Assembly (NCBI GenBank): GCA_020720815.1 | Contig: DYNY01000009.1 | Coordinates: forward strand, 1-43,889 | Length of the DNA stretch: 43,889 nucleotides | Source: Candidatus Elulimicrobium sp. | Lineage (GTDB): Bacteria; Patescibacteriota; Minisyncoccia; Phycocordibacterales; UBA918 | Reading direction: 5' to 3' | Shown: one piece after another, positions 32,395 through 40,890 of the stretch | Layout: every line of letters starts with the position of its first letter | Numbering within the stretch: the first letter of the stretch is position 1 | Notes under the pieces: generated by a model | What the model was told of the DNA's origin: nothing | Databases searched by the model: none | What the model saw: the letters and a program-made list of their open reading frames with translations, nothing else | Program-made: the position numbers and the translations under genes

Positions 32395-32400
32395 TACAAT
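32395..32400 (+). promoter_or_regulatory. -10 box of the UMP kinase gene (leaderless)
   Basis: TACAAT on the plus strand, nine bases before the ATG at 32410. Confidence 0.55.
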
Positions 32401-32409
32401 CTACGTGTT

Positions 32410-33105
32410 ATGTCTCACACCGAAACCATTGTCATGTCTGTTGGAGGGTCCCTCATTGTTCCAGACCAGATTGATACTAATTTTTTAGCTGAATTAAAAA
32501 CCTTTATTACCAAAGAAACTAGTAGTGGTCGGCGATTTATTATTATTGCCGGTGGTGGTAAAACAGCCAGACGTTATCAGGAAGCAGCCGCAACAGTCAG
32601 CATCATGCAAAACGAAGACCTCGATTGGCTTGGGCTACACGCCACTCGCCTCAATGGTCACCTATTACTGACTATCTTTCGCGACTTGGCCCACCGCGTA
32701 ATGATTACTAATCCTGATGAAATATTGGATGTACCTAAAGACGCAAAACTCATAGTCGCAGCTGGGTATAGACCAGGAGCCTCAACCGACTTACGCGCGG
32801 TGCAAATTGCTGACCGCTTAAAAGCACATAAAGTGGTAAACCTTTCTAATACTGACTATGTCTATACTGACAACCCACACACCAATTCCGAAGCCAAGGA
32901 GTTAAAAAATATTAGTTGGGCTGAATTTAGATCTATAATTCCAGAAGACTGGCAACCTGGCATGTCGGCTCCGTTTGACCCGGTAGCGGCTAAGGAAGCT
33001 GAGAAACGAGGAATAGAAGTAGCCCAAATAAATGGCACAAAGCTGGCTGAGTTAGATAATTACTTAAACAATCAACCATTCGTTGGCACGAGGATTCACC
33101 CATAA
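32410..33105 (+). CDS. pyrH: UMP kinase (amino-acid kinase family)
   Basis: Phosphorylates UMP to UDP, feeding pyrimidine nucleotide synthesis. The 231-aa protein has the amino-acid kinase fold: VMSVGGSLIVPD (phosphate-binding glycines), FIIIAGGGKTARRYQEAA, AAGYRPGASTDLRAVQIAD, and VNLSNTDYVYTDNPHTNSEA (uridylate kinase base- and ribose-binding block). The short N-terminus and the AGGGKTARRYQ block resemble the archaeal-type UMP kinases more than the classic bacterial PyrH, a variant often annotated in Patescibacteria. Predicted leaderless. A strong terminator follows at 33118-33154. Confidence 0.85.
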   Translation: MSHTETIVMSVGGSLIVPDQIDTNFLAELKTFITKETSSGRRFIIIAGGGKTARRYQEAAATVSIMQNEDLDWLGLHATRLNGHLLLTIFRDLAHRVMITNPDEILDVPKDAKLIVAAGYRPGASTDLRAVQIADRLKAHKVVNLSNTDYVYTDNPHTNSEAKELKNISWAEFRSIIPEDWQPGMSAPFDPVAAKEAEKRGIEVAQINGTKLAELDNYLNNQPFVGTRIHP

Positions 33106-33117
33106 AATGGAGTTAGG

Positions 33118-33154
33118 AAAAAGCCCGAGAAAGCTTCGCTTTCTCGGGCTTTTT
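33118..33154. terminator. 17-bp bidirectional terminator
   Basis: AAAAAGCCCGAGAAAGC (33118-33134) pairs exactly with 33138-33154 around a TTC loop, with A and T tracts on the two sides. It separates the converging UMP kinase and nucleotide-kinase-like genes. Confidence 0.9.
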
Positions 33155-33161
33155 CTATCAA

Positions 33162-33713
33162 CTACCGCTCATATCTTTTAATAAACTCATCTATCTTTTG
33201 ATGAAAAGCACCCATATCACCATCATTTTCAATAATTAAAGTTGATTCTTTAAGTGCGCCAAAAATATCCTGCTTGGTTGGATCATCCGGATTTGATTCC
33301 TTTATTTCCTGTTCACGCCACTGTTCGTACGTCACATCATCAGTTTCACTACCACGATTTACTATGCGTTCATAGCGAATCATTGGTTCAGCATCTATCC
33401 CTAAAACAATACCTCCCTGTTCTTTGAGGTATCTAGCTTCAGCCACTGCTCGAATACTTTCCACCACACAATTACCACCATGGTCTTTTGCCATCCCAAC
33501 TAATTGTTCAAAAATATAGGTTGGTCCATGTTCCTTGCGCAAATTATTGGCTACTTCAATCATTGTGTCACGATTTATCGGTAGACCAAGACGAGTGATC
33601 TCAGCAATAATAAAGGTGCGGGCGGAAAAGTGTGAAAAAGATTTCTGGTCTACTAGGTAGTCAGCCGCACAACCTTTACCTGCGCCAAATGAACCGGTGA
33701 GGCCGATGATCAT
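33162..33713 (-). CDS. P-loop nucleotide kinase-like protein
   Basis: A 183-aa protein beginning MIIGLTGSFGAGKGCAADYL, a Walker A loop (GSFGAGKG) of the dephospho-CoA kinase/adenylate-kinase type. VVESIRAVAEARYL is a Walker-B-like and helix segment, and YERIVNRGSETDD is a possible lid with arginines. It may be a CoaE-like or deoxynucleotide kinase, or act on another small substrate. It starts six bases after secF, so it is the last gene of the secD-secF unit; a coupling to protein export is not implied. Terminated by the hairpin at 33118-33154. Confidence 0.65.
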   Translation of the reverse strand: MIIGLTGSFGAGKGCAADYLVDQKSFSHFSARTFIIAEITRLGLPINRDTMIEVANNLRKEHGPTYIFEQLVGMAKDHGGNCVVESIRAVAEARYLKEQGGIVLGIDAEPMIRYERIVNRGSETDDVTYEQWREQEIKESNPDDPTKQDIFGALKESTLIIENDGDMGAFHQKIDEFIKRYER

Positions 33714-33719
33714 ACAAAT

Positions 33720-34703
33720 TTATTTTTTAGAGTTAGTCGCCTGTTTTTTTGTATGCCACTCTTCATACAATACCAATAACGGATTGGCGATAAAGATAGA
33801 GGAGTAAGCTCCGGCAACGACACCCACCATTAGAATCAGAATAAAATTCTGTGTTACCGAACTACCAAAGAAATACAAGGCTATTAACGCCAAAATAACT
33901 GTCAACGAGGTGTTAATCGAGCGAGCCATTGTTTCATCCACTGCTTGCCCAACAATCGCTCCAAATGGTTTAGCTAGAGTGTAAGTTGTTTCTGTGTGTT
34001 TGACCCCACCTATACCGTTAACCGTCTTTTGTTGCTCCGTTCTATGTTGTTTTAGTTTATCCCGTACACGGTCAAAAATAACAATCGTATCGTTCACTGA
34101 GTAGCCAAGAATAGTTAAGAGTACCGTAACGAAAAGAATATCCGCCTCCGCACCAGTGAAATAACCCAAAAGGCTCATCGCTGCCATTGGTACCAAAATA
34201 TCATGCATCAATACTACAATAGTAATAACCCCGTAGACCCAAGCACTAACCGGCCAACCAATTCCTGAAAAAGCAAAGGCCACATAACAGATAGTCAAGA
34301 TAAGCACGGCACCAATGGCCCAAACGGCTTTATCTTTTAATTCTTGACCAATGACTGGACCAACTGAGGTAAAGCGAGAGACTTCACCTCCCTCACCTAA
34401 GTTAGTCAGGGCTTCACCAAGCTTGATTCTTTCACTGTCATTAAGAGCCCTAGTACTTACTAGATAACCAGACCCCACTTCACTTGATGATTGACGAACT
34501 GAAGTTCCACCAAAATCAAATTCAGCAATCGCTGTTTCAACGGCTGACTTTTCCGGGAGAGTTTTATACCTCACTTCTATCAATGAACCACCAGTAAAAT
34601 CAATACTAGGCTTAAGTCCTAAGAAACCCACCACCAGTAAACAACCGCCAACAATTAATCCTGCAATTGTTAAGAAATATTTTTTATAACTAATTATTTT
34701 CAT
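33720..34703 (-). CDS. secF: Protein translocase subunit SecF
   Basis: SecF pairs with SecD to use proton flow to help SecYEG export proteins. The 327-aa protein has an N-terminal helix, the SecF signature LKPSIDFTGGSLIEVRYKT, and a C-terminal five-helix block containing ILGYSVNDTIVIFDRVRDKL and TSLTVILALIALYFFG. An extra loop of about 20 residues (QHRTEQQKTVNGIGGVKHTE) follows the DRVRD block; its meaning is unclear. The ATG overlaps the last part of the secD stop region (TAG-T-ATG), so the two are translated together. Confidence 0.95.
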   Translation of the reverse strand: MKIISYKKYFLTIAGLIVGGCLLVVGFLGLKPSIDFTGGSLIEVRYKTLPEKSAVETAIAEFDFGGTSVRQSSSEVGSGYLVSTRALNDSERIKLGEALTNLGEGGEVSRFTSVGPVIGQELKDKAVWAIGAVLILTICYVAFAFSGIGWPVSAWVYGVITIVVLMHDILVPMAAMSLLGYFTGAEADILFVTVLLTILGYSVNDTIVIFDRVRDKLKQHRTEQQKTVNGIGGVKHTETTYTLAKPFGAIVGQAVDETMARSINTSLTVILALIALYFFGSSVTQNFILILMVGVVAGAYSSIFIANPLLVLYEEWHTKKQATNSKK

Positions 34704-34704
34704 A

Positions 34705-36129
34705 CTATTTCTTTATCAGTCCGGTTCCGAATAAATATGGCCAGATTCCACCATCGCTTCGCTTGACATCCGGCAAAGCCATCAGTAGCGTGCGCGTAAA
34801 CACAATAGCTGAAAGCATCGAGGTAAGAATACCTAAGCCCAAAACCAGTGCAAAACCTTTTATTAATGAGGTACCGAACCAAAATAGGATGGCCGCAGAA
34901 AGAAGCCCGGTGACGTTACTATCTTTAATAGCTGTCCAGGCCCGACGGAAACCTTCCTCGGCTGCTTCTTGACTACTTTTACCAGAACGAAATTCTTCCT
35001 TCATACGTTCAAATATCAGCACGTTAGCATCTACCGCCATACCCAGAGAAAGTACGAATCCAGCCAAACCAGCGGCTGTTAGAGTAACGGGAATAAACAT
35101 AAAGATGGATAAAGTCACGGCCACATAGAAACCAAGGGCTATGCCGGCTACCAGTCCTGATACGCGATACCACAAAATTAGGAAAATAGAAATTAGAGCA
35201 AATCCCACCACTCCAGCTTTGAAGCTTTGACTCAAAACACCTGCTCCTAAAGTGGCATCAATGGTTTGGGTACTAGCCAAAGTAATTGGTACTGGCAGAG
35301 CACCAAAGTTAAGATTTTCAGCCAAAGCTCTAGCTTCCACTGCAGAAAAGCCACCTGAAATAATCGCTTTTCCACCCACAATTGTTTCATTAATCCGTGG
35401 CGCAGAAATTGGTTGACCATCCAAGAAGATAGCTAATTGAGAACCAACATTATTCTTAGTAATCTCAACAAATAAATCAGCCCCCTCTTGATTGAAACTA
35501 ATAGAAACAACCGGCTCATTAGCTAACTGTCCAGTTTTACTACCAGTAAATTCAAGTGCAGCACTTTCTAGATAACGACCGGTTAAACCAGTAGCAATGT
35601 AAGGATCACCTAGAGCGGCAATTGAGGAAGCTAGTAGAGCTGGATCTGTGTTAGTAGCTGTATTATCTTCAGACAAACGCAACAACTCATCTTGTTTTGC
35701 CAACTTCTCTGCATCAATTAATTTAAATTCCAAAAGCGGTGTTTGTCCGATTTCAGCCACAGCTTCAGCCACATCGGTCACTCCTGGTAATTCAATTACT
35801 AAACGCTCACGCTTTTCACCTGAGACGATACTACTGTGTTCAACGTAAACAGCATTTTCCTCTGTACCTAAGCGATTTACTCTGGTCTCTATAACACTAC
35901 GCAGAACATTCATCAGTTCCGGCACATCTGAAGCTTTGACACTAGAAGTGTCGGCTTCATATACGAGATGTGAACCTCCAGCTAAATCAAGACCAAGCTT
36001 AAAGGGGTGTTTAGCCCCCTCATTAGTGGCGTTTGTGTAAACAAAAAAACTTAAATAACCTAAAACCGTGATAATTAGTATGGCTCTAAATACTCTTAAA
36101 AACCTAACTGAACTTGATTCTGTGGACAT
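34705..36129 (-). CDS. secD: Protein translocase subunit SecD
   Basis: Partner of SecF. The 474-aa protein has an N-terminal helix, the signature FKLGLDLAGGSHLVYEAD, the periplasmic P1 region (GVTDVAEAVAEIGQTPLLEF, then VSISFNQEGADLFVEIT), and a C-terminal membrane block with FVLSLGMAVDANVLIFERMK and the RAWTAIKDSNVTGLLSAAIL segment. Length normal for short SecD proteins. Order on the minus strand: secD, secF, kinase-like gene. No Shine-Dalgarno site precedes the ATG. Confidence 0.96.
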   Translation of the reverse strand: MSTESSSVRFLRVFRAILIITVLGYLSFFVYTNATNEGAKHPFKLGLDLAGGSHLVYEADTSSVKASDVPELMNVLRSVIETRVNRLGTEENAVYVEHSSIVSGEKRERLVIELPGVTDVAEAVAEIGQTPLLEFKLIDAEKLAKQDELLRLSEDNTATNTDPALLASSIAALGDPYIATGLTGRYLESAALEFTGSKTGQLANEPVVSISFNQEGADLFVEITKNNVGSQLAIFLDGQPISAPRINETIVGGKAIISGGFSAVEARALAENLNFGALPVPITLASTQTIDATLGAGVLSQSFKAGVVGFALISIFLILWYRVSGLVAGIALGFYVAVTLSIFMFIPVTLTAAGLAGFVLSLGMAVDANVLIFERMKEEFRSGKSSQEAAEEGFRRAWTAIKDSNVTGLLSAAILFWFGTSLIKGFALVLGLGILTSMLSAIVFTRTLLMALPDVKRSDGGIWPYLFGTGLIKK

Positions 36130-36177
36130 AATAAAATAAATTTATGGTGTTGTTATAGCATATTGCTAAACACTTTC

Positions 36178-36984
36178 CTATTGACGACTTTGCAATTTGA
36201 GGAGATTGTTAAACAAAATTGCAATAGTTAAAGGGCCAATTCCACCTGGCACCGGCGTAAAAATTGAGGCTTTATTAGACACATCTTTATGGGCATCGCC
36301 AACTAGTACTCCGCCATCTTCTGATGCACCGGCATCAAAAACAACTACTCCTTCTTTTATCATTTCTGGTAAAAGAAGATTTTGCTGTCCTACGCCCAAG
36401 ACGATTATATCGGCTTCTTTAGTAGCTTTATAAATGTCATCTTTATTAGTTTTAGCCTCTACCACTAAAACCTTTGCCCCCTTACTTTGGGCATAGAACA
36501 AAACTGGCTTGCCCACTAATCGACCAGCCCCAAATATCACCACCTGTTTATCTTTCCAATCAAGTTTATATCGCTTTGAAATATAATCAATCGCTCCGAC
36601 GACCGGCGGTAGGATTGTGGCTTCTTCACCCTGGTAGGAAAAAGCATCGACGTCTGAATCCTTTGGTATAGCTAAGAGCACTTCTGCCGTATCAATATGA
36701 TGAGGTAGTGGTAACTGTACAATCACTCCAGAGCAGTCTGCAGCGGCTTTTAACACCGCTTCAATCACAGTCTCGGTTGTTGCTTCAGCTGACAATATAT
36801 TGGTTGTTATCTGAATCCCCAACGAACTGGCAATATTTTTTTTCAGCTCTAAATACTTTTGTGTTTCAAAATTTGGATTACAGGCAACGATAGCTAAACA
36901 AAGTGGCTCATGAAGTCCTGCCACTTGATTGGCTATCTCTGTCTTAATCTCTGTCGCCAGAGTTCGTCCGTCTACTATATTCAT
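36178..36984 (-). CDS. folD: Methylenetetrahydrofolate dehydrogenase/cyclohydrolase-like (FolD)
   Basis: Interconverts 5,10-methylene-, methenyl- and 10-formyl-tetrahydrofolate. The 268-aa protein carries YLELKKNIASSLGI, where the Y and following K correspond to the catalytic Tyr-Lys pair, GVIVQLPLP, the NAD(P) loop VIFGAGRLVGKPVLFYAQ and the C-terminal PVPGGIGPLTIAILFNNLL. Several blocks are relaxed from the consensus: DVDAFSYQGE for DVDGFH and PPVVGAIDYI for PCTPxG. It is therefore a divergent FolD, probably bifunctional. Predicted leaderless, with TATACT eight bases before the ATG. Confidence 0.88.
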   Translation of the reverse strand: MNIVDGRTLATEIKTEIANQVAGLHEPLCLAIVACNPNFETQKYLELKKNIASSLGIQITTNILSAEATTETVIEAVLKAAADCSGVIVQLPLPHHIDTAEVLLAIPKDSDVDAFSYQGEEATILPPVVGAIDYISKRYKLDWKDKQVVIFGAGRLVGKPVLFYAQSKGAKVLVVEAKTNKDDIYKATKEADIIVLGVGQQNLLLPEMIKEGVVVFDAGASEDGGVLVGDAHKDVSNKASIFTPVPGGIGPLTIAILFNNLLKLQSRQ

Positions 36985-36992
36985 AAGTGGCT

Positions 36993-36998
36993 AGTATA
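36993..36998 (-). promoter_or_regulatory. -10 box of folD (leaderless)
   Basis: TATACT on the minus strand, eight bases before the ATG at 36984; it lies just past the start of the sugar transferase gene end at 37001. Confidence 0.6.
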
Positions 36999-37000
36999 CA

Positions 37001-38356
37001 TTAACTTCCGGTTCGCATCACGATAGTAGCCACCGTCTTTAAAGCAATTTGCATATCAAGAAAGAGTGAGTGTTTTTCTAGATAAAATAAATCATAGGAA
37101 ATCTTTACCTTTGTCCGTTCGATGTCTACCCCACCCCTTGGTACATCAAAATTTTTAATTTGTGCCCAACCAGATAGTCCAGGCTTCAAGAAATGTCTAG
37201 CGTTATAGTAAGGAACTGACTTACTATAAACATCTACTAAGGCGGGCATCTCTGGCCTAGGGCCGATGAAAGAGAGGTCTCCTTTTAAAACATTAATCAG
37301 CTGTGGTAATTCATCGATTCGTGTCTTGCGCAAAAAAAGTCCAACTTTTGTATCAACCAAAGTACTTTGAAGAGCCTCTTTACCGGCGTCAGCTCCGTTT
37401 TTGGTTCTAAATTTATAAATAGTAATAACCTTGTTATGTTGACCAATTCGCTTAGTAGTGTAAAAAAGTCTACCGTTTTTATTCTCAATTTTCATCGCCA
37501 AAGCCACGAATGGGAAAATAAACACTGTCGGAATAAGTAGAACTAAAGCAAAGATTATATCCAAGGTTCGTTTAAGAAAATCGTAGACCGCACTTTTTGA
37601 TTGTGAAATATTAGCCAAAAACCAATCATACTGGATTGAACTAACCGGTACACGATCAAAAGTATCTTCATAAACTTTATTAAAATCTAAGAAAGTTATT
37701 TTAAAACGTAAAAAGGATAAATCAAAAATCTTTGGCAAAGCCGTTATGACATATTTACTATTAGGATTAGCCACCACTATATCTATCCTCTCTTTTTCAA
37801 TTAAACGTAACAGTTTCTCTTCAAAGTTTTCAGTTTTTTCGGCCGTAGCTTCATCAATAATTCGAATAAAGGTGTAACTATAGCGGTCATTGTTGTTTGT
37901 TTCATCGACCAACTCAATTGATTCCACCCCATCAGCTAATAGAATAGCCCGATGTCTAGTTTTTGGCTCAATTAATCTATATAAATAGAGTCTCCAGAAA
38001 GTTAACAGTACTACACTTAATACTAGATATATCACCAAATTTATTTTTGGTGCAATGCCAAATGGAATGACTAAAAATAGAAAAGCGGCAATGATACCAT
38101 TGATTATTTGCGTATTGATAATACGGCTAAGTAGAAGTGATTTTAGAAAAACTGTATGTTTGTCATACAAGCCAGCAATATAAAAGACAAATAGCCAAAC
38201 CGCTGACAAAGTCAAAAAGGGTCCCAAGTGCGCCGAAAAGAGTTCAGCGCTTGGGATAGAAAAGTAACGCACCAAAAGCATGAGCCACAAAGCCACCACG
38301 AAAAACAAAATGTCGCCAATAATTAATAGTCCTAGTTCTCGGGTTCTTTCTCCCAT
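37001..38356 (-). CDS. Polyprenyl-phosphate sugar phosphotransferase (WcaJ/WbaP type)
   Basis: Starts glycan repeat units by moving a sugar-1-phosphate from a nucleotide sugar onto undecaprenyl phosphate. The 451-aa protein has four to five N-terminal helices, a CoA-binding-like middle (residues about 140-250), a membrane hairpin (TLDIIFALVLLIPTVFIFPF) and the catalytic domain: RLFYTTKRIGQHNKVI, TIYKFRTKN, FLRKTRIDELPQLINVLKG, FIGPRPEMP and FLKPGLSGWAQI. It is the likely first enzyme for the surface glycan completed by the 1-11 kb genes. Its own neighbours are folD (17-base gap) and a divergent GT4 gene. Confidence 0.92.
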   Translation of the reverse strand: MGERTRELGLLIIGDILFFVVALWLMLLVRYFSIPSAELFSAHLGPFLTLSAVWLFVFYIAGLYDKHTVFLKSLLLSRIINTQIINGIIAAFLFLVIPFGIAPKINLVIYLVLSVVLLTFWRLYLYRLIEPKTRHRAILLADGVESIELVDETNNNDRYSYTFIRIIDEATAEKTENFEEKLLRLIEKERIDIVVANPNSKYVITALPKIFDLSFLRFKITFLDFNKVYEDTFDRVPVSSIQYDWFLANISQSKSAVYDFLKRTLDIIFALVLLIPTVFIFPFVALAMKIENKNGRLFYTTKRIGQHNKVITIYKFRTKNGADAGKEALQSTLVDTKVGLFLRKTRIDELPQLINVLKGDLSFIGPRPEMPALVDVYSKSVPYYNARHFLKPGLSGWAQIKNFDVPRGGVDIERTKVKISYDLFYLEKHSLFLDMQIALKTVATIVMRTGS

Positions 38357-38438
38357 AAAATAAATACTCGCTAGCTATGGTACCGAAGTCCATAGAAATG
38401 GCAAGTTTTCACTTAAAACCATTTTTCGCTAGGCTTGG

Positions 38439-38444
38439 TATTAT
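38439..38444 (+). promoter_or_regulatory. -10 box of the GT4 gene at 38450
   Basis: TATTAT on the plus strand, five bases before the ATG at 38450. An in-frame ATG at 38462 is the alternative start. Confidence 0.45.
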
Positions 38445-38449
38445 AAGGT

Positions 38450-39613
38450 ATGCTAAAACCAATGGAAGATATCAATCGACCCAAAATCCTCTACGTCATC
38501 ACCAAATCCTATTTTGGTGGTGCCCAACGCTATGTCTATGAATTAGCTAAGGCGACAAAAGCCAATGGTTTCCCTGTAGCGGTCGCTTGTGGTGGAAAAG
38601 AGGAATTAGTGAATAGGCTTGCTGACTCAGGAATTTTAACTTTTGAGATTGAAGGGGCACAAAGAGATATCAGTCTAATCAAAGAAATTAAAGCTCTTTA
38701 TTCTTTAAGTAGGGTAATTCGTACCTATCAACCAGAGGTAGTTCATCTCAACAGTAGTAAAGTTGGTCTTTTAGGCGCTTTATTGGCTCGATTGCTTCGA
38801 GTGCCAAAAATAATTTTTACAGCCCACGGCTGGCCCTTTCTAGAACCAACCAAAAAGCCCCTCTGGCGCGTCATGGCCTGGGTTGGCTCTTACCTAACTA
38901 GCCTACTAGCTCACCAAATAATACTGGTCAGTAATAATGATTTTAATCATACAAAAATGCTGGGTTTAAAAAATAAATTCCAAGTTATCCATACCGCCGT
39001 CACAGACTTCCCATTACTGGAACGAAAAGCAGCCCGGGAGGCTCTCTTATCAAAAGATATAATCAAAAATCATGAACAAAATATCTGGGTAGTTACCCAC
39101 GGTGAAATTAACCACAACAAAAACCTTAGTGCCGCCATAGATGCCACGGCGGAATTTAACAGCACACACACTACGAAGATATTTTACGCCATTATCGGCT
39201 CAGGTGATTTAATGGATTCCCTAAAGGAACAAGTCTCACTAAAAGGTCTAACTGAACAAGTAATGTTTTTAGGTTACCGAGAAGAGGCTCGACAATATTT
39301 ATTGGCTTTTGATATGTATCTCATGCCATCGCTTAAAGAAGGTCTGCCCTATTCCCTATTAGAGGCTGGATTTGCTGGATTACCTTGTATAGCAAGTCGA
39401 GTTGGCGGAATACCAGAAGTAATAACCGACCACCAATCTGGCATTTTAATCAATCCCGCCAATCACATGGGAATAGTTGCCGCCTTTGATTTTCTACTGA
39501 CTAATGCTGATAAAAGATCGGCCTATTCTAATGAACTAACAAAAAAAATTAAAACCAAATTTTCTTCAGAACTAATGTTTCAAAAAACCCTACCCCTTTA
39601 CACCCTAAGATAG
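38450..39613 (+). CDS. GT4-family glycosyltransferase
   Basis: A 387-aa GT-B enzyme. The N-terminus ILYVITKSYFGGAQRYVYEL has the glycine-rich acceptor loop, VVHLNSSKVGLLGALLARLL and IFTAHGWPF are typical of WfgS/WcfI-like transferases, and DMYLMPSLKEGLPYSLLEAG followed by FAGLPCIASRVGGIPEVI is the donor site with the EX7E motif. Start at 38450 or the ATG at 38462. Lies divergently from the polyprenyl sugar transferase, and probably adds the second sugar to its product. Its last nine bases overlap the 3' end of rodA on the opposite strand. Confidence 0.9.
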   Translation: MLKPMEDINRPKILYVITKSYFGGAQRYVYELAKATKANGFPVAVACGGKEELVNRLADSGILTFEIEGAQRDISLIKEIKALYSLSRVIRTYQPEVVHLNSSKVGLLGALLARLLRVPKIIFTAHGWPFLEPTKKPLWRVMAWVGSYLTSLLAHQIILVSNNDFNHTKMLGLKNKFQVIHTAVTDFPLLERKAAREALLSKDIIKNHEQNIWVVTHGEINHNKNLSAAIDATAEFNSTHTTKIFYAIIGSGDLMDSLKEQVSLKGLTEQVMFLGYREEARQYLLAFDMYLMPSLKEGLPYSLLEAGFAGLPCIASRVGGIPEVITDHQSGILINPANHMGIVAAFDFLLTNADKRSAYSNELTKKIKTKFSSELMFQKTLPLYTLR

Positions 39614-40732
39614 GCCAATCAACTCATCTCGCTCGATTGGTTTCCTTTGAGTATATCGGCGCATAGCCAAGACCATACCGATTCCTACAAATTCGGTTAC
39701 TAAGTGTGAACCACCATAACTTAAGAAAGGAATAGTGGTGCCAGTTACGGGCATTAAGCCAATATTAATGCCGATATGAATAAAGAAGTGAGCTAATAGA
39801 TAGATAGCTACGCCAGTAGCAAATAACTTTTCAAAATTACTAGCTCCATTTACAGCATGATACAAAAGACGCAAAATTAAAATCCCAAAAAGGGTAAACA
39901 AAATTAATACCCCCAAAAGACCCCACTCTTCGGCAAAGGCCGCAAAAATAAAATCTGTTTCGTACTCAGGAAGAAATAAAAATTTTGATTGAGTACCATA
40001 CCCTATGCCTTTGCCAAATATCTCACCCGAACCAACCGCCACCGTTGATTGATAAGCATTGTAACCCGCCCCCTGAATGTCTGAAAGCGGATCAAGAAAA
40101 GTTGCAATTCGTTCTTTTTGATAATCTTTAAATGCAAACTGCCATAAACCGCCAAAGGCCATCAAGCCAATCAGAAAAACCACCACCAGATGGCGAAACT
40201 TAATCCCAGCTACCAAAATCATACCAAACCAAATAATAAAGATTATGGCAGCCGTACCAAAGTCTGGTTGCAAAAACACCAAACCAAATAGTAAAAAGGT
40301 ATATACCCCAGAAATTATAATGTGTCTAAAATCACCAATTAACTCATGTCTTTTGGCAAAATATTTGGCTAATACAGCAATTAAAATAAGTTTGGCCGGA
40401 TCTGATACTTGAAGTGAAAAAATACCTAAATCAAAACGCATACGGGCCCCCAATACTTCGTCAGCTAGGTAGAAAGTCAAAATAAGCAAGATAATTACCA
40501 CTACATAACTATAGAAAGCAGCATTATTAGTACGCAAGAATCGATAGTCAGGAATCATCGCCACAAAAAAGGCAACGGTAGCTACTAGAAGCCAGATTAT
40601 TTGGCGGTTGAAGAATACATTATCTCCAACATGGGAATAAAGGGTCGCCAGACCAAAAGCCGATAAACCCAAAACAGCACCAACCAGGATAACGTCAAAA
40701 CCAGAAAATAAACTGCGCCAGAGCTGTTGCAT
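39605..40732 (-). CDS. rodA: Rod-shape/peptidoglycan glycosyltransferase RodA
   Basis: SEDS-family peptidoglycan polymerase that links lipid II into glycan strands during elongation. The 375-aa protein has about ten membrane helices, VSDPAKLILIAVLAKYFA, FLQPDFGTAAIIFIIW with the catalytic aspartate, QSTVAVGSGEIFGKGIGYGT and the C-terminal PFLSYGGSHLVTEFVGIGMV. The usual W of the early GARRW block is changed (GARMRFD). RodA is favoured over FtsW by the short termini. Predicted leaderless (TATACT eight bases upstream). Converges with the GT4 gene with overlapping ends and no hairpin between. Confidence 0.92.
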   Translation of the reverse strand: MQQLWRSLFSGFDVILVGAVLGLSAFGLATLYSHVGDNVFFNRQIIWLLVATVAFFVAMIPDYRFLRTNNAAFYSYVVVIILLILTFYLADEVLGARMRFDLGIFSLQVSDPAKLILIAVLAKYFAKRHELIGDFRHIIISGVYTFLLFGLVFLQPDFGTAAIIFIIWFGMILVAGIKFRHLVVVFLIGLMAFGGLWQFAFKDYQKERIATFLDPLSDIQGAGYNAYQSTVAVGSGEIFGKGIGYGTQSKFLFLPEYETDFIFAAFAEEWGLLGVLILFTLFGILILRLLYHAVNGASNFEKLFATGVAIYLLAHFFIHIGINIGLMPVTGTTIPFLSYGGSHLVTEFVGIGMVLAMRRYTQRKPIERDELIGLS

Positions 40733-40740
40733 AACTACAG

Positions 40741-40746
40741 AGTATA
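40741..40746 (-). promoter_or_regulatory. -10 box of rodA (leaderless)
   Basis: TATACT on the minus strand, eight bases before the ATG at 40732. The rest of the gap to 40890 holds no recognisable gene. Confidence 0.6.
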
Positions 40747-40890
40747 CAAAGTATCAAAAAGATGCAAAGTGCACGGGAGAATACTATAGGAACCAGTGCA
40801 AAGTTAAACTTTTTTGCTCCGCCCACCACCACAATACCCACCCTCCGCAAAGAAAGTTAATTTTGTGCGGTTAAGCATTCAGTCGTGTAT

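Noticed and set aside
40733-40890. Gene remnant between rodA and the VWA gene
   Set aside because: The 158 bases contain G-rich and A-rich patches but no frame or motif that I can connect to a family; only the rodA promoter is supported.
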